This document shows, in pieces, positions 61,999 to 64,000 of a stretch of 64,000 bases of DNA. The notes under the pieces are model-generated. The model was not told where the DNA came from and did not search any database. It was given only the letters and a program-made list of their open reading frames with translations. The stretch's first letter is position 1, and each line of letters opens with the position of its first letter. A program made the position numbers and the translations under genes. This DNA is from DAOMFM01 sp035429825 (lineage in GTDB: Bacteria; Acidobacteriota; Blastocatellia; UBA7656; JADIYM01): positions 62,001 to 126,000 of the forward strand of contig JBGAKX010000001.1 of the NCBI GenBank assembly GCA_044224215.1. Reading direction: 5' to 3'.

Positions 61999-62361
61999 TC
62001 AGCCCCGGCCGATTGCGGCGATGTCGCCCGGCTTGCGCAACATCTTGTCCACGGTGCCGAGATGCTCCTCTTCCTTGGCGATCATCGCGCGCGCGTACTC
62101 CTCGAGAAACACGGACTTGTCGCGCACGAGTACGAGGAGCTCTTCGTAGAGGGACTTCGCGCCCTGTTCGGTCTCCATGGACTCCCTGAGGATGTCGCCG
62201 GTCGCCTGGTCGCGCAACCACGACACGATGGGAATCCGGTTGTAGCCAAAGACCATCAGGGAGTAGTGCGAGTAGCGGACGACGCCGCCCAGCTCGATTT
62301 CGAGAATCTGGTTCAGCAGGGAAACGACTCGATTTCGATCGAATGCCTGGTCAGCCATCAT
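61999..62361 (-). CDS. bacterioferritin-like protein, shortened by an apparent internal deletion
   Basis: A 120-residue four-helix-bundle-type ferritin-like protein. The N-terminal half is VSLLNQILEIELGGVVRYSHYSLMVFG then NRIPIVSWLRDQAT. The C-terminal half is GDILRESMETEQGAKSLYEEL then EEYARAMIAKEEEHLGTVDKML. Related proteins are about 155-160 residues and carry, between WLRDQA and DILRES, a helix end with ExxH iron ligands and a GGHPS turn. That segment is absent here, with the frame kept. The remaining helices retain Glu and His typical of the fold. GGAGG precedes ATG 62361. Confidence 0.75.
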   Translation of the reverse strand: MMADQAFDRNRVVSLLNQILEIELGGVVRYSHYSLMVFGYNRIPIVSWLRDQATGDILRESMETEQGAKSLYEELLVLVRDKSVFLEEYARAMIAKEEEHLGTVDKMLRKPGDIAAIGRG

Positions 62362-62414
62362 CGCACCTCCGGGAGTGTGTTCACGCGCACCTTACACGAA
62401 AACAGGTCCTTTGG

Positions 62415-62473
62415 CCGCCAAAAATGAGCGCGAGGCAGAGCGCGCCGACTGACGGCCTGCGCGCACTGCCTCG
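62415..62473 (-). terminator. terminator of the HU gene
   Basis: CGAGGCAGAGCGCGC (62431-62445) and GCGCGCACTGCCTCG (62459-62473) form a 15-bp stem with one mismatch. On the minus strand it is followed after a few bases by five Ts (62425-62421). It lies 76 nt after the HU stop. Confidence 0.6.
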
Positions 62474-62548
62474 AAATGCTCTTGATGCAAAGCCTGCGCT
62501 TCGCACGTTCTGTTCGAGCGCCCCGCGGCGGCTCGACGATCTAGTGCG

Positions 62549-62866
62549 TTACTTCTTCTTGACGGGGGGAAGGATCGAGTCCTTGGCCGCCTTGGCAACG
62601 CGGAACTTCATCACGGTCTTGGCCGGGATCTTGATGGCTTCGCCGGTGGCCGGGTTGCGACCTGTGCGAGCCTTGCGGTTCTGCTTGACGAGCTTGCCGA
62701 TGCCCGGGACGGTGAATTCACCCTTCTTCTTGGTCTCTGCGTACGCAAGGTTTGCAACTTCGTCGAGGATATCGACGGCCTGACGCCGAGAAATCCCGAA
62801 CTTCTCAGCAAAATGCGCCGCAATCTGAGACTTGGTCAGAGCCTTCTCAGCTTTTGCCTGTGCCAC
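62549..62866 (-). CDS. HU-family DNA-binding protein
   Basis: A 105-residue HU/IHF-type nucleoid protein. The helical part (LTKSQIAAHFAEKFGISRRQA) leads into the beta-arm with the family signature GIGKLVKQNRKARTGRNPATG and the basic C-terminal KFRVAKAAKDSILPPVKKK. An extra seven-residue N-terminal lead (AQAKAEKA) is present. The start is GTG 62866 with GGAGGAG about 8 nt upstream. The promoter and terminator both look complete, so it is a monocistronic gene. Confidence 0.95.
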   Translation of the reverse strand: MAQAKAEKALTKSQIAAHFAEKFGISRRQAVDILDEVANLAYAETKKKGEFTVPGIGKLVKQNRKARTGRNPATGEAIKIPAKTVMKFRVAKAAKDSILPPVKKK

Positions 62867-62925
62867 GTTCTTCTCTCCTCCTTAGTCGTAAAGCCAACCC
62901 GATGTCGAGCTGTTGGATACGCCGG

Positions 62926-62954
62926 ACTCTACCACACAAGATATGGTATGCCAA
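62926..62954 (-). promoter_or_regulatory. promoter candidate for the HU gene
   Basis: TTGGCA (62954-62949) and TAGAGT (62931-62926) on the minus strand with a 17-bp spacer, about 60 nt upstream of the start. The DNA just upstream is A+T-rich. Confidence 0.65.
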
Positions 62955-63031
62955 TCGAAAAGTGAGGGTTTTTCTTGGAAATTTCGATGTTTTGTGAGGT
63001 CGTGCGCCTGAACGCGCACGCGGGCGGGGGT

Positions 63032-64000
63032 CTAGCGCGCGACCACCGCGAACAGGACTTCGCGGTCGACGGCCGACAGCGCGGACGAGACGTAGACGAC
63101 GCCGATGCGGCCAGCCGTATCGACGGTCACCGCGGGAGGGTCGGGGAAGATGCCTTCGGCGACGAGCTCGGGCGAGCCAAAGCTGCGCCCGCCGTCGGTC
63201 GAGACGGCGACGTAGATGCCTTCGGATGGTCCCGGCCGCGAAGAGTTCTCGACCCAGGCGACGGCAATGACACCGTTGGGGTTCGACGCGATGCTCGCCT
63301 GGTTCAGATGGCTGTTGCTCGCAGCGATGCCGATGCGTGCGCGGCGCGGAAACGACCGTCCGTCGTCGTCTGACGTGTAGAGCCTGATTGCGTGATCGGC
63401 GCGCGGTCCGTTCTGGAACTGTGTGAGGAGCCGCACGGATCCGTCCTCCGCCGAGAGGGCTCCGGCGACGCCGCGCGCATTGGCAACTCGCAGCGGGGCC
63501 GAAAAGGTGCGCCCACCGTCCGACGACGACACAAAGTAGTTGTTTTTTATCTCGTCGACAAAGTCGCCATTGCTCTCGGTCCACAGCGCATAGATCTCGC
63601 CTCGCGGAAGGACCGTCAGCGCATTCGCCGCTGCACGAGGGATCGTCCCCGTGTAGTTCGACACACGAACAGGTTTGGCGAACGTCGTGCCATTCGCCGA
63701 ACGGCAGAAGTAGACGTTGAAGCCGTGGTAGTAGTCCTGGACTGTGGCGAGCAGATAGATCTGGCCAGCCGGTCCCGTTGCGAGACTCAGGCTCGTGAGG
63801 TTGGTGAATCCCTCCTTGGGAGCGACGTCCTCGCGGAACCTGAGCGTGGTCTGCACTGGTTGACCGAGCGATCGGCCGCCGTCGCGTGACGTCGCGACAA
63901 ATGCAGTCGCAAACCGGCGGCCCGAGCCGTCGACGGTCGTGTCCCACCACGCAAGCTGAACTTCGCCGCTGCGATCCGCCACGAGTCGAACCTGGCGCGC
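63032..64000 (-). CDS. sialidase/BNR-repeat-like secreted beta-propeller protein, C-terminal part (5' end outside window)
   Basis: The frame is open to the right edge, so only the last 323 codons are seen. Repeated Asp-box motifs of the S-x-D-x-G-x-x-[FW] type appear: TSRDGGRSLG, SSSDGGRTFSAP, SDDDGRSFP and STDGGRSFGSP. These mark propeller blades of the sialidase/BNR fold. The C-terminal part ends in VVYVSSALSAVDREVLFAVVAR. The catalytic Arg triad and nucleophile of true sialidases cannot be judged without the N-terminus, so this may be a non-enzymatic propeller. Signal peptide not visible. Confidence 0.75.
   Translation of the reverse strand, partial: ARQVRLVADRSGEVQLAWWDTTVDGSGRRFATAFVATSRDGGRSLGQPVQTTLRFREDVAPKEGFTNLTSLSLATGPAGQIYLLATVQDYYHGFNVYFCRSANGTTFAKPVRVSNYTGTIPRAAANALTVLPRGEIYALWTESNGDFVDEIKNNYFVSSSDGGRTFSAPLRVANARGVAGALSAEDGSVRLLTQFQNGPRADHAIRLYTSDDDGRSFPRRARIGIAASNSHLNQASIASNPNGVIAVAWVENSSRPGPSEGIYVAVSTDGGRSFGSPELVAEGIFPDPPAVTVDTAGRIGVVYVSSALSAVDREVLFAVVAR

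Noticed and set aside
1..64000. CRISPR arrays, insertion sequences, prophage or integrase genes
   Set aside because: None found by reading; no repeat-spacer pattern, transposase or integrase motif is visible.

Overview
The window is a GC-rich, gene-dense bacterial chromosome segment with about 50 protein genes, one tRNA-Phe gene, and no phage, insertion sequence or CRISPR array. Several features suggest an Acidobacteriota-like, Gram-negative, respiring organism. These are an Oar-type TonB-dependent receptor ending in an aromatic outer-membrane signal, many large secreted Ig-like, beta-propeller and beta-helix proteins, a kinase/FHA signalling style, and a GAF-PAS hybrid kinase. This placement is inference from gene content; no rRNA is present to confirm it.

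Layout. 1-4.5 kb holds a proteostasis run on the plus strand: clpB (C-terminal part), clpP, hsp20, lon and a small HMA-fold protein. 4.5-9.4 kb (minus) holds a zinc-ribbon membrane pseudokinase and a tetrapyrrole operon (hemX/ccsA-like, hemA, hemC). 9.7-23.5 kb (plus) carries the TonB receptor, glutaryl-CoA dehydrogenase, a multi-GAF/PAS sensor without an output domain, tRNA-Phe, an FHA-like membrane serine protease, a TIG/NHL-repeat secreted protein and glpK. 23.6-28.2 kb (minus) has a PPC-domain secreted protein, an exported TPR protein and an anti-sigma/antagonist pair. 28.3-34.2 kb (plus) has aroA-aroK, an AI-2E-family permease, a PDZ-alpha/beta-hydrolase lacking its serine, and an interrupted DHH phosphoesterase gene. 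34.2-40.7 kb (minus) is a 2-oxoacid dehydrogenase operon in the order lpd, E1alpha, E1beta, E2, lipB, lipA. 40.9-46.1 kb (minus) encodes secreted FecR/Ig-like and FG-GAP/beta-helix proteins; the larger one is split by a 59-bp tandem duplication. 46.7-49.0 kb (minus) has two tiny ORFs and an exported PPDK-like lipoprotein. 49.2-64 kb mixes an FHA/GspE-N/TM/propeller composite, an aldo-keto reductase, a TPR lipoprotein, mtgA, fdxA, a GlsB-like protein, a cNMP-PATAN regulator, a TlpA lipoprotein, small proteins, a hybrid histidine kinase, an unusually short bacterioferritin-like protein, HU, and a sialidase-like repeat protein cut by the right edge.

How the genes work together. The lipoate genes lipB and lipA sit directly behind the E2 gene whose product they modify. 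The E2, E1 and E3 subunits form one complete complex. ClpP, Lon, ClpB and Hsp20 form a stress-linked folding and degradation set. The HPt-less STAS/HATPase pair looks like an RsbV/RsbW partner-switch without a local sigma factor. A recurrent theme is signalling scaffolds whose usual catalytic or output part is missing: a pseudokinase with all catalytic residues replaced, a GAF/PAS protein with no kinase, a hydrolase with no nucleophile, and an HMA fold with no cysteines.

Two genes, DHH and FG-GAP/beta-helix, are broken by small lesions. These could be genuine mutations or assembly errors, and reads would decide. Promoters and terminators listed below are sequence matches only.
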